Shown: positions 34,320-45,430 of the stretch, one piece after another
Numbering within the stretch: the first letter of the stretch is position 1
How the letters are laid out: every line of letters begins with the position of its first letter
Source: Punica granatum
Taxonomy: Eukaryota > Streptophyta > Magnoliopsida > Myrtales > Lythraceae
Assembly (NCBI RefSeq): GCF_007655135.1
Contig: NC_045129.1
Location: 10,974,001-11,038,000, forward strand
Length of the DNA stretch: 64,000 nt
Reading direction: 5' to 3'
Notes under the pieces: generated by a model
Seen by the model: only the letters and a program-made list of their open reading frames with translations
Told to the model about the DNA's origin: nothing
Databases searched by the model: none
Program-made: the position numbers and the translations under genes

Positions 34320-34320
<1 letters not shown>

Positions 34321-34353
<33 letters not shown>
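34321..34353. repeat. (AT)n microsatellite
   Basis: A near-perfect TA run of about 30 bp. Confidence 0.85.
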
Positions 34354-34356
<3 letters not shown>

Positions 34357-34419
34357 ACTATGTATCATATGTATATAGTACTATACTGTATATGTGTTTA
34401 AAGTACTTCGTTAGTGGGG

Positions 34420-35795
34420 CATTTAACTCTAGTGGAACAAAAAGTTTGCTAAGTGTAACACTTGATATAAAAAGAATTTTTTGCTACAATTTGATACAAA
34501 ATCTTTCAATTTGGTTACATTCATGTGCATTCCGTCAGTTGGGTACTGATACCGTCAGTTTTTTCTGACGTGGCGTCCTATGTGAATTTTAGACATCCGA
34601 TGTGGCCAAATAATAAAATAATAAAATATTTTTTAAATTTTAATTAAAATAAATAACAAAAAATTACAATTGAAATTCCTCCCCCTCTGTCTACCCTCTC
34701 TTCTGCTGGACTCTCTTTGCCGATGCCGGAGCCGTCATCGAGCCAGATCTGTCATCGGAGCCCTCCCCTCTCCTTTGCTCATGCCATGATCGAAGCCTTT
34801 ACTCTCGACTGTACCGGGGGTGGGGGCAGCCCAGTTGACGACCCTTCCCCTCGACCAAAGTCGCCGGCGGGCTCGATCGGGGGGTGAGGCCGATGAATGG
34901 TGCCTCCACCCCGATAGGTTCCAGATCTCTTGAAGATCTGGAACCCTAGATCTTCGAGAGATATGGTTGGGTCGGGGTGGGGGTGGGGGTGCCCCCTTCG
35001 GTGACCATACACCTAACCAAGCCCGCACCCCATTTTTATTGTGTATTTTTTTGTAAAATTATCTTTATTTATTTTAATTAAAATTTTATTAAAATGAATT
35101 GCTTGTTGTTCGGTCTCAAACTGCTTCGTTAATATTCAGTAAAAGAAGGATCATTGATTGATAAACTGCTTGCTTCTTCGGGACTTTCTTTTCTTTTATG
35201 TAATTGTCGTCAAAACGGCCACGGCCATCGCCTCTTCGACACCATTGCAGCCGCTCCTTCCATAGCGATCGAGATCTTGTTCAATTGCGTCATTGAAATT
35301 AGCTTCCTTCAAGATTATTTCTTTTTCTGTTGTTTTCGGTGTAGAAGTAGCCACGAACAAGGAGAGTTTGAGCAGAGAGAGAGAGATGAGAGAGTGGACT
35401 GAGAGACAGATGAGAGATAGAGGAAAGAGAGTGGGCAGAGAGATTCGAGAGAGAGAGTTTGAAGAGATTTTATTTATTTTGTTTTATTTTATTTTAAATA
35501 TGTTTTTCTACATTTTTATTAATTTTTCTACATTTTTATTAATTTATGTATCTTTTATTTGAAATTTTTAGATTTTATATCTTCATTAATGATGTGAAGC
35601 ATTATGATTGATTTCATATTACAAAAGAGGCACATAGTATTTTCCATGCTAACGATGTGAAGGGAACTATGACGAAATGCACTATATTAAAATATTTTTG
35701 AAAATCTATATACCAAATAGTAGAAAAAAATTCTTTTTGTATCATATTGTTATACTTAGAAAATGTTTTGTACCACCAGTGTAATTTAACCACTT
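34420..35795. mobile_element. Mutator-like element carrying GC-rich filler
   Basis: The right end, reverse-complemented, reads GGTTAAATTACACTGGTGGT, the same family as the MITE at 33086. The left end is a degraded version (CTAGTGGAACAAAAAGTTTG) with an AAAAGAATTTTTT.CTAC block shared by both ends. Between them lies a clearly different, GC-rich stretch (34680-35040), then a stretch with GA-rich runs (about 35380-35470). The GC-rich part has short open frames on the minus strand but no product I recognise. The layout resembles a Pack-type element that picked up host sequence. Confidence 0.6.
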
Positions 35796-36220
35796 TGAAT
35801 ACATAGAGAATAAATTGGAGTATCATAGTTTCCTTCACCAAGTACTAAAATTACCTGTAAGTGCAGTAATTCTATTGAAATGTTTGGTAGTTTTAGAATT
35901 TGTAGACTGTAGTTGTACTTGCTTTTTAATTAATAATACTAAATTTTATATAATTACACTGTTTTATTAGTGTGGCATTTAGTGTAAGGAAAATGAATTA
36001 AGATACTATACATTACTTCGGATAGTACTAAAATTGATTATTAGTACTACTACTACTCAAAGGTTTGGTATTTCGAAAATATCATTATCATATCAACGTT
36101 TTAAACTAGTAGTATTAGATGTTACATAATTAAAATTTATTAGTTGAGCATTTAGTACATAGAGAATGAATTGAAGTATCATATATTCTCGTAAAGTACT
36201 AATTATAAGTGTGTACTTTG

Positions 36221-36756
36221 TTTGGGAATGGAGTTAAACTTCATTTCAATTCCACTTCGGTCCATTTTTTTTTCAAATTTAATAATATAATTATTACTAT
36301 CTTGTCATTTTATATTATTGAATAATAAATTTTCACACATATTTTTTTGTTATCATTATACAATTAATTTTTAATAATAAATTTCATTTCTTCGTTCAAT
36401 TCTTCCATCAATTCATCAAAATAATCATTACTTTTTCCTCTTTTCCTTCTATTTAATAATAAACTTCCACACATACTTTTTTTAACCATTATTACAATCT
36501 CATTTAAATATATATATATATATATATATTTATATTTGTCATGAAGTCGAATTTAACTCTACTCTGTTACCAAATGCAAATCATCCTTCACCATTGAATC
36601 CAATTTTATGAATCCAATGATGGAAAACCCTAATGCCATGGTGACTCAATGTCACCATATACGTACCTAATGTCCAACTTCCTTCTTCTTTTCATATTTC
36701 CATTTTAATTTTATTAATTTAATTAGTTTCTATCTAAATTGAATTTGCTAAGTTCT
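36221..36756. other. AT-rich spacer
   Basis: No gene recognised. Two copies of a TTTAATAATAAA(T/C)TT(C) phrase (about 36370 and 36453) and a (TA)n run at 36510-36530. Confidence 0.4.
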
Positions 36757-36880
36757 AGGTGTGCGTCATGATATTTGGAAGTCTAATGAGCTCGAGTAAT
36801 CTAGTTCGAACCAAGTTAGCCGACTAAGGTGTATAACTCTCATAGTATGAATTTTCTTCATCTACAAGACTCCAACCAAT
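36757..36880 (-). mobile_element. Truncated SINE copy, same family
   Basis: The 3' half only: GGTGTGCGTCATGATATTTG, then AGTCTAATGAGC, ATCTAGTTCGAACCAAGTT and CATCTACAAGACTCCAACC. The tRNA-like head is missing. Confidence 0.55.
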
Positions 36881-36929
36881 CATAATTATATTAAATACAA
36901 TTGAGACTCCAGAGTCCATCACAATTATA

Positions 36930-37223
36930 TTGAATACATAGATTTATGTAAAGATTCGCGAAACAAAATCATAGGTTGTTCAAAAGATATTATTATTTAT
37001 TCAATTTCACGTGTAATGGGTCCATTTCTAGTGAGCCATCATATATCAAAAGGAATCAGACATTAGGAAACGATAATAAAAGCATTAAACTTTTAGATGT
37101 GGCAAAACGCAAATGTTTTTATGCTTACGGCATTAGGTCATCTGTCACAAATTTATGTGGTACTGTTTGTTGGTCAAATGAGATTTCACGATTCAATCTT
37201 GAGGTTTTACATTTTATGATATA
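36930..37223. repeat. Local duplication block, copy A (right part)
   Basis: Collinear with 62480-62792: AGATTCGCGAAACAAAAT, TTTCACGTGTAATGGGTCCA, TTCTAGTGAGC, TTAGATGTGGCAAAA, GGTCATCTGTCACAAATT and GGTCAAATGAG occur in the same order in both. Both copies end at a Helitron-like terminus. Confidence 0.75.
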
Positions 37224-37251
37224 CTAGAACAATGCAAGCGCACTATGCACG
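37224..37251 (-). mobile_element. Helitron-like 3' terminus, minus strand
   Basis: Reverse complement: GTGCATAGTGCGCTTGCA followed by TTGTTCTAG and then T. CTAG|T and the GC-rich stem-like part fit a Helitron end, though the stem is imperfect. Confidence 0.35.
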
Positions 37252-38639
37252 AAAAAAAAAAAGAGAAATGACTAGGGAAAAAAAAAGGAAAAATAAGAAG
37301 GGGGACGGATAAGAAAAATATACAGATATAGGTGAAGAGGAAAGTGAGTGAGTGGACCTGAAAGTTTCTTAAAGAAATTATTAAATTATTTAAAATATAG
37401 TGATTGTAATTGTAATTAATTAGAGAGAATGTATCATAGGTATTTTAGAATATAAAAAGTGATACTAAAAATGAAGGTTTAGGTTTTATATAATAAATAG
37501 TATAGATATTGGTCATACAATATTAAAAACAATATCAATTAATGAATTAATATGTCTGACGTATCTAAACACATACATTGATTATATATATAATAATACT
37601 CGTAAGTACAATGAACTGATAATTACATATATGTTAATCAGCCTAACCTAGCTAGCTACCTAGTCTCCTCGTCTGCTAAAAACTGTTTAAATAAGTTAAT
37701 AACCAATTAGACGAATCTCATATTTCATTGTCAGTGTTTCGTCCTTTCCTAGATGTCTAGAAATTACTGTCTGATCAGATGAATATCTTTCTTAAATCAA
37801 TTCATATTCTTGTTTTGTATTTTCTACTTATCGGTTTTTCCTTTTCCGAATGAGTATATTCTAATTTTCATTACAAATTGAAGTTCCACAAAAATCAGCA
37901 AACTCCATTATTAATTACTGACGTACGCGATCATTTATTATAATCAGACCAGTGATTCCTGGTCACTAATTTTAAAATCGACATTCTCAGATTCTCCACC
38001 CGGCCAGGATACAACTTGTTATGTTCTGATTAAAAATTAAAATGTTGTCCCTCAGCCAAACCTGCTCCAGCTCACAATAATTGGAACATTATTATGAATT
38101 ATAACATATAATTGAACAGTCTGAATTCATCTAATTTCTGTTGGCAACAAATAAGTGCTTAATAAATCAATATTCATTCTTCTTATTTTTTATCTTTTTT
38201 TCGGGGTAACACAAATAATTCTTCTTTTTTGTCCGGGTAGGAAGAAAATGTATATCTTAATATACGTCTCGAAAATATCAATATAGTTAGCAGTTCAACT
38301 TCACGGCCTCTAATCGCTTTCTTGCCTCAGAATTTATCATTTCGGCTGTTTCCTAATTCTTAATTTGTTTTCTCTCTCTCCTCTTTGAATATGCAACATA
38401 GCTAACGATCACCAAAACGGGTGGATTATATTTATTTGTTGAAGTGCGGCTTTTTCGTTTGTTTGGACGCTGTCATATTTCGTGCAATTTCTACTTAATT
38501 TGTTGATAGTGAAAACCAAATTTGTCGGCTTATTATTATATATCATCAATTGTAAGAAGGAGATCCATAAGAACATTATCACTTAAAATCATTACATTCT
38601 TCGGATGTTTTCCCTGGCTTGATGATCGGTTGCCATCTC
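37252..38639. other. AT-rich spacer
   Basis: No gene recognised. The stretch near 37620-37680 (ATGTTAATCAGCCTAACCTAGCTAG) is related to 59145-59180 and extends the copy A/copy B similarity. Confidence 0.4.
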
Positions 38640-38950
38640 TAAAGATGACCGGTACCGACGGATTACCGAGGGAGAATGGTCCCTCGGTAAAACGGGCCTA
38701 GTTAATTCACCTAGGCCCTTACCGAGGGGAAGGCTCCCTCAATATTCCCTTGGTTCACCGAGGGAGCCATCCTTAGGTAAGTCTGTCAGTAGTGGTAGCA
38801 CCGACGGACTTACTGAGGACACCTGTCCCTCGGTAAACCGATAGTCTTACCGAGGCCCGCCTCTTTGGTAAGGCCATGGGCCATATCCATAGGACTTACC
38901 GAGGCCAGCTGCTGAACCGATGGCCTTACCTAGGGCACTCGTCAGTAAGG
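38640..38950. repeat. Cluster of TTACCGAGG / CCTCGGTAA motifs (CACTA-like subterminal pattern)
   Basis: About 310 bp dense in short direct and inverted copies: TTACCGAGG at about 38664, 38718, 38850 and 38893, CCTCGGTAA at about 38683 and 38827, plus decayed forms (TTACTGAGG, TTCACCGAGG, CTTTGGTAA). ACCGACGGA occurs twice (38652, 38801), heading two similar modules. Dense inverted subterminal motifs of this kind are typical of CACTA-type transposons, but no terminal CACTA pair was found. Confidence 0.6.
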
Positions 38951-38955
38951 CTGAA

Positions 38956-39103
38956 ATAATTTTTTTTTTTTTTAGAACTCCTCGACCCAGTAGCCTTCCC
39001 TTCCCCTTAATTCCCCCTCTCATCCGCGCCTCTGATGGAATTTAGCCCCGGGACCTCCACCCGGAATTTGAGCGCCTTAACCATTATGCTATCGCGTCTC
39101 GGC
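38956..39103 (-). mobile_element. Second tRNA-derived SINE type with poly(A) tail
   Basis: Reverse complement: GCCGAGACGCGATAGCATAA, TGGTTAAGGCGCTC (A-box region), GGTGGAGGTCCCGGGG (degenerate B box), then a non-tRNA body and a run of about 14 A (T at 38960-38974). It is unrelated to the eight-copy family. The tRNA likeness is too eroded for a functional tRNA. Confidence 0.5.
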
Positions 39104-40335
39104 AATTCATGTTCTTGCATTTAATTGTACTTATTACCGTATAATTATATATGTATATATTCAATAAATAATTGTTGTATTTATATATAAAAATTAAATC
39201 AAACGTATTTATTATTTGACATAAATTATTCAATTAACCTAAATGGACGGTAAACTAAATGAATTAATACCAATTTGGTAAACTAAATGGATTTCTCAAA
39301 GATGTCACGAACTGAAAATTCGGCACAGTCTCCCCTAAAATTCTCCCCTAACATCTCCACATGTCCATAACATACTTCTAAGATATATATATATGTGTGT
39401 GCGCGCGTGCGTGTTTTTCACAAAGCTTTCATAAACAATCAAACATAATACTCAAACAGTTTAGAAACTTAATAGAGATTAATAATTATCCAAATCACAC
39501 ACATTAAACAAGTTAAAACACAACCATGGACTAGTAACCATCAGTCTAAAAACGAAAGAACGGGACAACCACCATGACATACGCATCTTACAGGGACGAC
39601 TCCTTTCTCGAGTCATTAAAATAAACAACCGATATAAATGGTCGTTCACAATGAACAACTCTTTCAAAATCCAAAGAGACTACTTACCCACCACTCCCAT
39701 CTAGTATGAGGTATGCCATTCCGCTGTATAAACTTGGCTCATATTGTTGGGTCGACAATGGTCCGTGCGCCCTCCTAATTGAGCAGGTCCATTCTAATTA
39801 AGATATGGGTCAACACTGTGTGTTACGGTAACTTGATAGGCATTGGGACCTCTGGCGAATCATGGCCAACCCCACCCGGGAGCTGGATAAGGCGACGGAT
39901 GAGTCTTCGGGACCTGCAAGTGCCAATTACAGTTCACCATCATTTTCTGTGCTTTGGAATCTAACATGCATTCATATAGAGAAACATGACAATCATTAAC
40001 ATGCATGAAATGACCCGTGAACGATTAGATCTTTGGTTATTACAAAATCCATAAATATAATAATATTAACATTTTTATAAAAAATAATATCAACGTAAAA
40101 TAAGAACCGCAAATGCTCGTATAACACACAAATTACATGACTAGTTACTTCTTAATTTATAACCATCAGCCCATTGTGAGGATGTAATGATAAATGTTAT
40201 ATTCCTGGTCAATAGTTGAAGTTGCTGGAGCTAAATCCCGCCTGGGTGTTCCAGCTAGGGTTTGTATATGTCCTCTCTAGAGGAGAGCCCTCTCGATAAA
40301 TTACCTATGTATTACGTACAAATATCTCATTGGCA
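39104..40335. other. Spacer, AT-rich with a less AT-rich island
   Basis: No gene recognised. 39690-39960 is markedly richer in GC and includes ACCCCACCCGGGAGCTGGA; short open frames there match nothing I know. A (TA)n/(TG)n run lies at 39384-39412. Confidence 0.4.
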
Positions 40336-40342
40336 ATGACTT

Positions 40343-40537
40343 GATTTTTTTTCTTTTTTGGGTGCGAATCCTGATATCCGAAAGTCCAATTGGACGACAA
40401 CTAATCCAGTCTAGTCGGGTTGACCCATTAAGGGTAAACCTTTTGCAGGGTGGATTTTCTGTATTCACAAGGACTCGAATCCGAAACCTTACTTAAACGG
40501 AATAAATACCGAATCGTTTGAACCAATTCATGTTGGG
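40343..40537 (-). mobile_element. SINE copy with target duplication ATGACTT
   Basis: Flanked by ATGACTT at 40336-40342 and 40538-40544. The minus strand starts CCCAACATGAATTGGTTCAA, has GGATTCGAGTCC (B box), and ends in an A-rich tail (T-rich 40345-40359). One of the best copies of the family. Confidence 0.88.
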
Positions 40538-40544
40538 ATGACTT

Positions 40545-41000
40545 CATATTTTGGTAGTCTGAATGTACGTATCGTTTGAGATACTTCTGGTCTCATTGAA
40601 AAAAAAAAAATCAATACACAACGCCAATTTTGGGACATCCGTACCATATCTAATCCAGATTGCGCCATAATTAGGTAAGCAATCGATGGGATAGCAAATG
40701 CAATTCTTTGTTTTTCTTTTTTCTTTTTTCCTTTTTTGGTTACCAGATGCAATTTCTATTTCACTTCTGGCTCCCAATGTGGTATAGTCCAAGAAATTAA
40801 TAATGTCTCATCCTAATAAAATAGTCATTTGAAGTCATATCGTATGCCACAAACATCTCTTACGTAATTTTTCCCAAATTTCGCAAAATCTTGGAACCTC
40901 TCAGGTCCATACAGCCTCAAAATAAAAATAACAGAAAATTATTCACCCACCAAAAAAAAAAAAAGAAGAAAGAAAGTAGAAAGTCACAACTTCCTACATT
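40545..41000. other. Upstream region of the bHLH gene
   Basis: No gene recognised. Poly(A)/(T) tracts at 40599-40610 and 40950-40964. Likely contains the bHLH gene's regulatory sequence. Confidence 0.4.
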
Positions 41001-41005
41001 TGCTG

Positions 41006-41013
41006 TATAAATA
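41006..41013 (+). promoter_or_regulatory. TATA box of the bHLH gene
   Basis: TATAAATA, 81 bp upstream of the ATG at 41087. Confidence 0.6.
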
Positions 41014-41086
41014 CACATGACAAATTTATGAGAGTGAAAAGGCTAAGACTTGGCCTTTTGATGGTTGCATCTTCACAAACATACAT

Positions 41087-42410
41087 ATGGATTACATCGC
41101 ATCCACCATCTCATTCGACCAAATCGATGAGCTGTTCCAGTTCTCCACCCTGCCCTACCAGGAACACCGGGTAGATGAGCTTGATGGAATCAATTTCGCT
41201 CCTTTGCTGCCCAGCCAGAACGTTCTTGCCACTGCAGACCTCCTTAGCGGCCCGCCATCGGTCAAACCTCAAGCAGCCCCTCGGTGCATAGCCTCAGCGG
41301 ACCAGAACCCTTCCAAGAGCAGTGAGAAGAGGAAGATCATGCGCAGGGACATCGAGAGGCAGAGGCGGCAGGAAATGGCTTCCCTCTACCAGTCTCTAAG
41401 ATCCCATCTCCCACTCAAATTACTTAAGGCGCGTAATTACAAGCTTGTCTCCGCCTTCTGAATCAGTTTGATCATTCAATCAAGAGTCTCTTTAGGATAT
41501 AAACATTTTTCAGTTTGAGTGATGACTAATGGTCTCCACTTTGTGTTCGCAAGTACGAGATCCAAAAAAATCTGTCAAATGAGCTACATATGCTAAAGAT
41601 ATATAAGTAGTTTTTGCTTGCCTGTAGTTCGGTTATAATGGAGGTTCATAGGTATAATACAATGAAATAGAAATGATAATAGCTAATAATGGGCACGGAT
41701 AGTTTCACAAAGAGTATCGGATCTGGAATCTCTTAGTTATCAGGAGAATTAAGCGTACCATTGTGATACACCCTTTTTTATTATAAACTCCTCTTATGTT
41801 TCTTTTCTTTACTTGGCAGTAAAAAAAGGGCTTTTTGGTGAATTGTATTTTCAGGGAAGGAGATCCGCATCCGATCACATTCATCAGGCAGTTGGCTACA
41901 TTAAAAATCTCCAGAACAAGGTCCAACAACTGAGTGACAAGAGGGATGAGCTGAAAAGAGTGTCAGATTCGAACAAGATGCATGATCCTAACACCAATAA
42001 ACAAGCACATCCTCGAAGAGGTTATCAGGACATTGTGACGATCGAACCTTGCTCTAGAGGAATAAAAATTACTATAAGTACAGATTCGAGAAGATGGGTT
42101 GCTCTCTTGAAGGTGCTTGGTTTCTTGACTCAAGAAGGGATGAATGTAATTAGCTGCACATCAGCTAAAGTAAATGAGAGTTTACTTCACTCTATCAACT
42201 CTGAGGTATTTAATTAATTAGTACAGCCAGGTTTTCATTCATGTATTAAAAATATAATGCTCTAGCTATTGCTAGAAATTCCTGATTGACAACTGACGGG
42301 AAGTATATATGGTCATATTTCGTCTGCAGGTTATCCGTGATGATGGGAACCAAACGGATAATTTGAACGAGTTGAAGGAGAAGTTGATGAACTTACTGCA
42401 TGAACTTTAG
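41087..42410 (+). CDS. bHLH transcription factor, bHLH36/118/125-like, 3 exons
   Basis: Nuclear DNA-binding regulator of the plant bHLH subgroup with RDIERQRRQEM basic regions. Exons: 41087-41428, 41855-42205, 42330-42410; total 257 residues. Basic region and helix 1 are at about residues 81-110 (KRKIMRRDIERQRRQEMASL, then YQSLRSHLPLKLLK), and helix 2 at 115-147 (GRRSASDHIHQAVGYIKNLQ…LSDKRDEL). A C-terminal ACT-like part follows (VTIEPCSRGIKITIS…VLGFLTQEGMNV). Intron 2 is GT-AG. Intron 1 has no GT donor that keeps frame; AAG|GCGCGT…TTTTCAG|GGA is a GC-AG intron and gives the family junction LK|GRRSASDH. Residue 86 is Arg (CGC) where relatives have the base-contacting His (CAC differs by one base); Glu90 and Arg94 are kept. 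Possibly intact with altered binding, or starting to decay. Confidence 0.82.
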
Positions 42411-42856
42411 AATTTTTTCTTGGTTTTGGATTGGTTCTTTAATTGTACCCATGATTGGTGTGACAATTTTGCACACAATCATGTTGCATTTCACATATCA
42501 CATTTTACATGCATTTCTGTACATAATTAACTGTTTGTAATTCGTACCGAGTTGCGTTTCTGCATAATTCTTCCAATTCAGAATTGGTTTGAATGAGATA
42601 AAAGTTGTACCCACTCTTCATTTACATCAGATTCTCCCAATGAAGTTTCGGAGTTCTTTATATGTCTTTCAACTCATGTGCAGTTGTCCATATGCAATAT
42701 ATATGGAGTGGCATTAAATTCTGATCGTTTTTATCAATTTGTGCCTATCATTCATCAGAATTAATTTTAAAGAGGCATATATACTGTGCCAATCTTCAGA
42801 GTCCTTCAAGTTTGATCTAATAGGGACTAGCTAGTGTTGTAGCCCATAGGTTACGC
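42411..42856. other. 3' flank of the bHLH gene
   Basis: Probably holds the 3' UTR. No other feature recognised. Confidence 0.4.
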
Positions 42857-42870
42857 AGACGTTTGCATAT

Positions 42871-43042
42871 ATATATATATTTTCGGTGTGTATCATAATA
42901 TTTAAAAGTCTAATGGGCCGTGACTAATCAAGTTCGAGGATAAAGCTTTCATAGCATAGATTTTTACCATTCACAAGACTCGAATACGAGACTTTGCTTA
43001 AAGAGTATAAGTATTGAACTGCTCGGACCAACCCATGTTGGT
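42871..43042 (-). mobile_element. SINE copy with 14-bp target duplication
   Basis: Flanked by AGACGTTTGCATAT (42857-42870) and AGACATTTGCATAT (43043-43056), one mismatch. Minus strand: ACCAACATGGGTTGGTCCGA head, TCTCGTATTCGAGTC box, TTAGACTTTTAAATATTATG body. The A-tail is short. Confidence 0.85.
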
Positions 43043-43056
43043 AGACATTTGCATAT

Positions 43057-43645
43057 TTTGTTTACAAATTGTCTCTTATTTCAATTTTGCCAAGATTTTT
43101 GGTATTATTTCTTCTTATTTGTTATATTTTCTTTCCTTTGAGAGACCTGCATATTAGATACAATTTATATTAAATTAGTTAATTTGATCTTTTAAAGTAA
43201 TTTTTTTTCATCCTTAAGGAGATCTTGAAAACTAAGCTACCAATTTTATAATTTTTATTTCACTGTACTAGACCTATATGAGCCTCCTTATAAATGAGAA
43301 TTCAGCTCCTAATTTGTATTAAGTTGGTTAATTAGTTTTTTTTCCTAATTTTGGTAAATGTATCACTTGTCTTTGTTTTGAATTCAAAGAATTATTTTTA
43401 TATTTTAGTGATAGAACCAGAGGGGCATCCATGAGCTGAGAGTATCCAAAACATGCTCATCTTGAAGTTTTTGGGCAAACGAATGAAAACGCTCTCATAA
43501 GTTCTCTTATCACAAGAACCAAAATTAATAAACCTACTAGTTCCTGAGCCTGAGCTTACGCAACCCCTTACTTTTTGCTATAGCTATTTATTTATAAAAA
43601 AAGTTCAGTAATATTTTCTTCATCGCTGGTCGTATTTACTACTTA
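43057..43645. other. AT-rich spacer
   Basis: No gene or defined repeat recognised. Confidence 0.4.
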
Positions 43646-43654
43646 TATATTTTA

Positions 43655-43998
43655 GAAATTTTTACTTAAAATGGTCCATAATTTACGCGTTTTGTCAAAT
43701 CTATCATATGTTTTTTTTTGTCATCTATATCTCATGGTTTATATTTTACTTCAAATCTATCCCGTCGTTATCTTTTCCGTCGACATCTAATAGCCGTGCT
43801 GACGTGACGCCCATGTGGCAAGTGTGACCCACTATCGCTCCACGTGCCACGTCAGTACGGCCGTTAGATGTCGACGGAAAATATAACGTCGTGATAGATT
43901 TGATGCAAAAAGTAAACCATAGGATATATTTGACAAAAAAAATATCTGATAGATTTGACAAAACGGATAAATCATGGGTCATTTGGAGTAAAAATCCT
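43655..43998. mobile_element. Mutator-like foldback MITE, 9-bp target duplication
   Basis: TATATTTTA flanks both sides (43646-43654, 43999-44007). The arms are long inverted repeats covering nearly the whole 344 bp: TTTTGTCAAATCTATCA, TTTTCCGTCGACATCTAA and GTACTGACGT-type words occur in opposite orientation on the two sides. Non-coding. Confidence 0.88.
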
Positions 43999-44007
43999 TA
44001 TATTTTA

Positions 44008-45422
44008 TTATAAATTAATGAATTTATTATTGACACTGGACATGTATTGAGTATTTTCATATTTTTAGTTGATGTCTAGTAAACTAAGACAAATATATGG
44101 AAGGAGGGTCATGGATTTGCATTTGTATATTTTAAGTTAGTGACTTGTAAATTAATGTAAGGAAATAAAGGGTTCCTTATCCAGAAGCTGATAAAATTGC
44201 CATGAAGCTTACGTGTCAGACTTTCATCAGACGAATAGAGGCTTCTCAACACATGAACTGGCAAGAGCCCTCTTTCATAACCTATACTAGATATATAGAC
44301 GCTTGCTAGTATCGGAGATACTAGACTGTGCACTCAAGCTACGCGAGGATTCCATTCAATGACTTTTTTCGGGTGAATCAATGTAATAATTTAAATATGA
44401 TATATTATTAAGTTTGTACGTGAATGCTAAAGAAAGAGGAAGTTACGTTTAATTACTAAAATATTCAAAATCAGCTATTCTTGATCGATATTTTTATTTT
44501 TTATTTTTGGCTAGAGATATTTTTATTTCAAAATGGATAATTTTATAATTGCATATTATAAATTTTAAAATATTTCAAGAAATTAAAATTACTAGAGCCT
44601 CCTTGTTACATTATAGTGTAGATTTACATTTGATGCAAATATATTTTCAGATGCAGTTTAGATGCTTAATAGGGATACTAAAGAGAGTGCTTGTCATTTG
44701 AAAGAGACTGCACTGCACGTAGCCATCATCTTTCTACATATTAGCATTTAAATAACTTTTCTCTTAGTTATAATTGGTCCATGGTCTTATATTTTAAATT
44801 TTTTGCTGAGGATTTTGTTTATTCTTTTCCCTGGCCACGGGGAGAAGCCCACATAGGTACATATAATAAGCGGGGATGGAAATTTTCACTTATAAAAATC
44901 CGGCCAAAAAAAAGCTAGTTGTTGCATTTCCCAAATGATTTTGAATTCTTGAATCGTACAGAAATTCTAATATGACTCCGTATCACCATGACACGCTTAG
45001 TAATTTAAATGTTTAGTAGTTTAGTTAAAGTATTTAGTACTTTTGCTATTTGCGATGGATTATACAAAATAATAAACACTTCAATTATGACACTAAACAT
45101 GTAAATTGAAAATAGAAGTAAAAAATACTTGTATTAATCACGATTACTAAAAATGCTAAATATTTAAATTAAAGTATTATACTCTTGAACTGAAAGTACT
45201 AAACGTGACACGATGACACGAATTGTAAATTGAACATAAAAAGGATCCAAATGTCAAAGGATTTGAATACTCCATATATGCACTTGAATTGGAAAATTGA
45301 TTGCCCCAAAGACGTACATTTTATATTTCTTGTACGATTACAACGGATCATATCGGTGCCAAAACAGAAAAGAAAATGAAAAGATACCAAAATAGGTATG
45401 AAATAATTTTTGAGAAGTTAAC
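44008..45422. other. AT-rich spacer
   Basis: No gene recognised. TACTAAA-type words recur at 45020-45205 without a clear period. A short minus-strand open frame at 44109-44333 matches nothing known to me. Confidence 0.4.
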
Positions 45423-45430
45423 GGGCAAAG

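Larger units (their letters stand above)
32286..36220. repeat. Tandem array of ~175-bp units broken by nested insertions
   Basis: Seven recognisable units start at about 32286, 32457, 32630, 33575, 34393 (resuming at 35793), 35930 and 36110. Shared words in order: TACTAAATT.TATATAATTA, GT.GGCATTTAGTACA, AAAATGAATTG.A.T.CCAT, AGTACTAAAATTGACT.TAAGTG, TCTACTCAAAGG and TTGTACTGACCT. Insertions lie within the third unit (about 32747-33560), after the fourth (33738-34380) and inside the fifth (34420-35795). The repeat length is near a nucleosome, as in satellites, but copy number here is low. Confidence 0.8.

Noticed and set aside
34735..35028. Overlapping minus-strand frames with Pro-rich protein
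   Set aside because: They overlap each other in two frames, are rich in simple G/C runs and match no family; kept only as filler of the Mutator-like element.
39020..39103. A tRNA gene on the minus strand
   Set aside because: Only A- and B-box-like parts remain and a poly(A)-tailed body follows, which fits a SINE.
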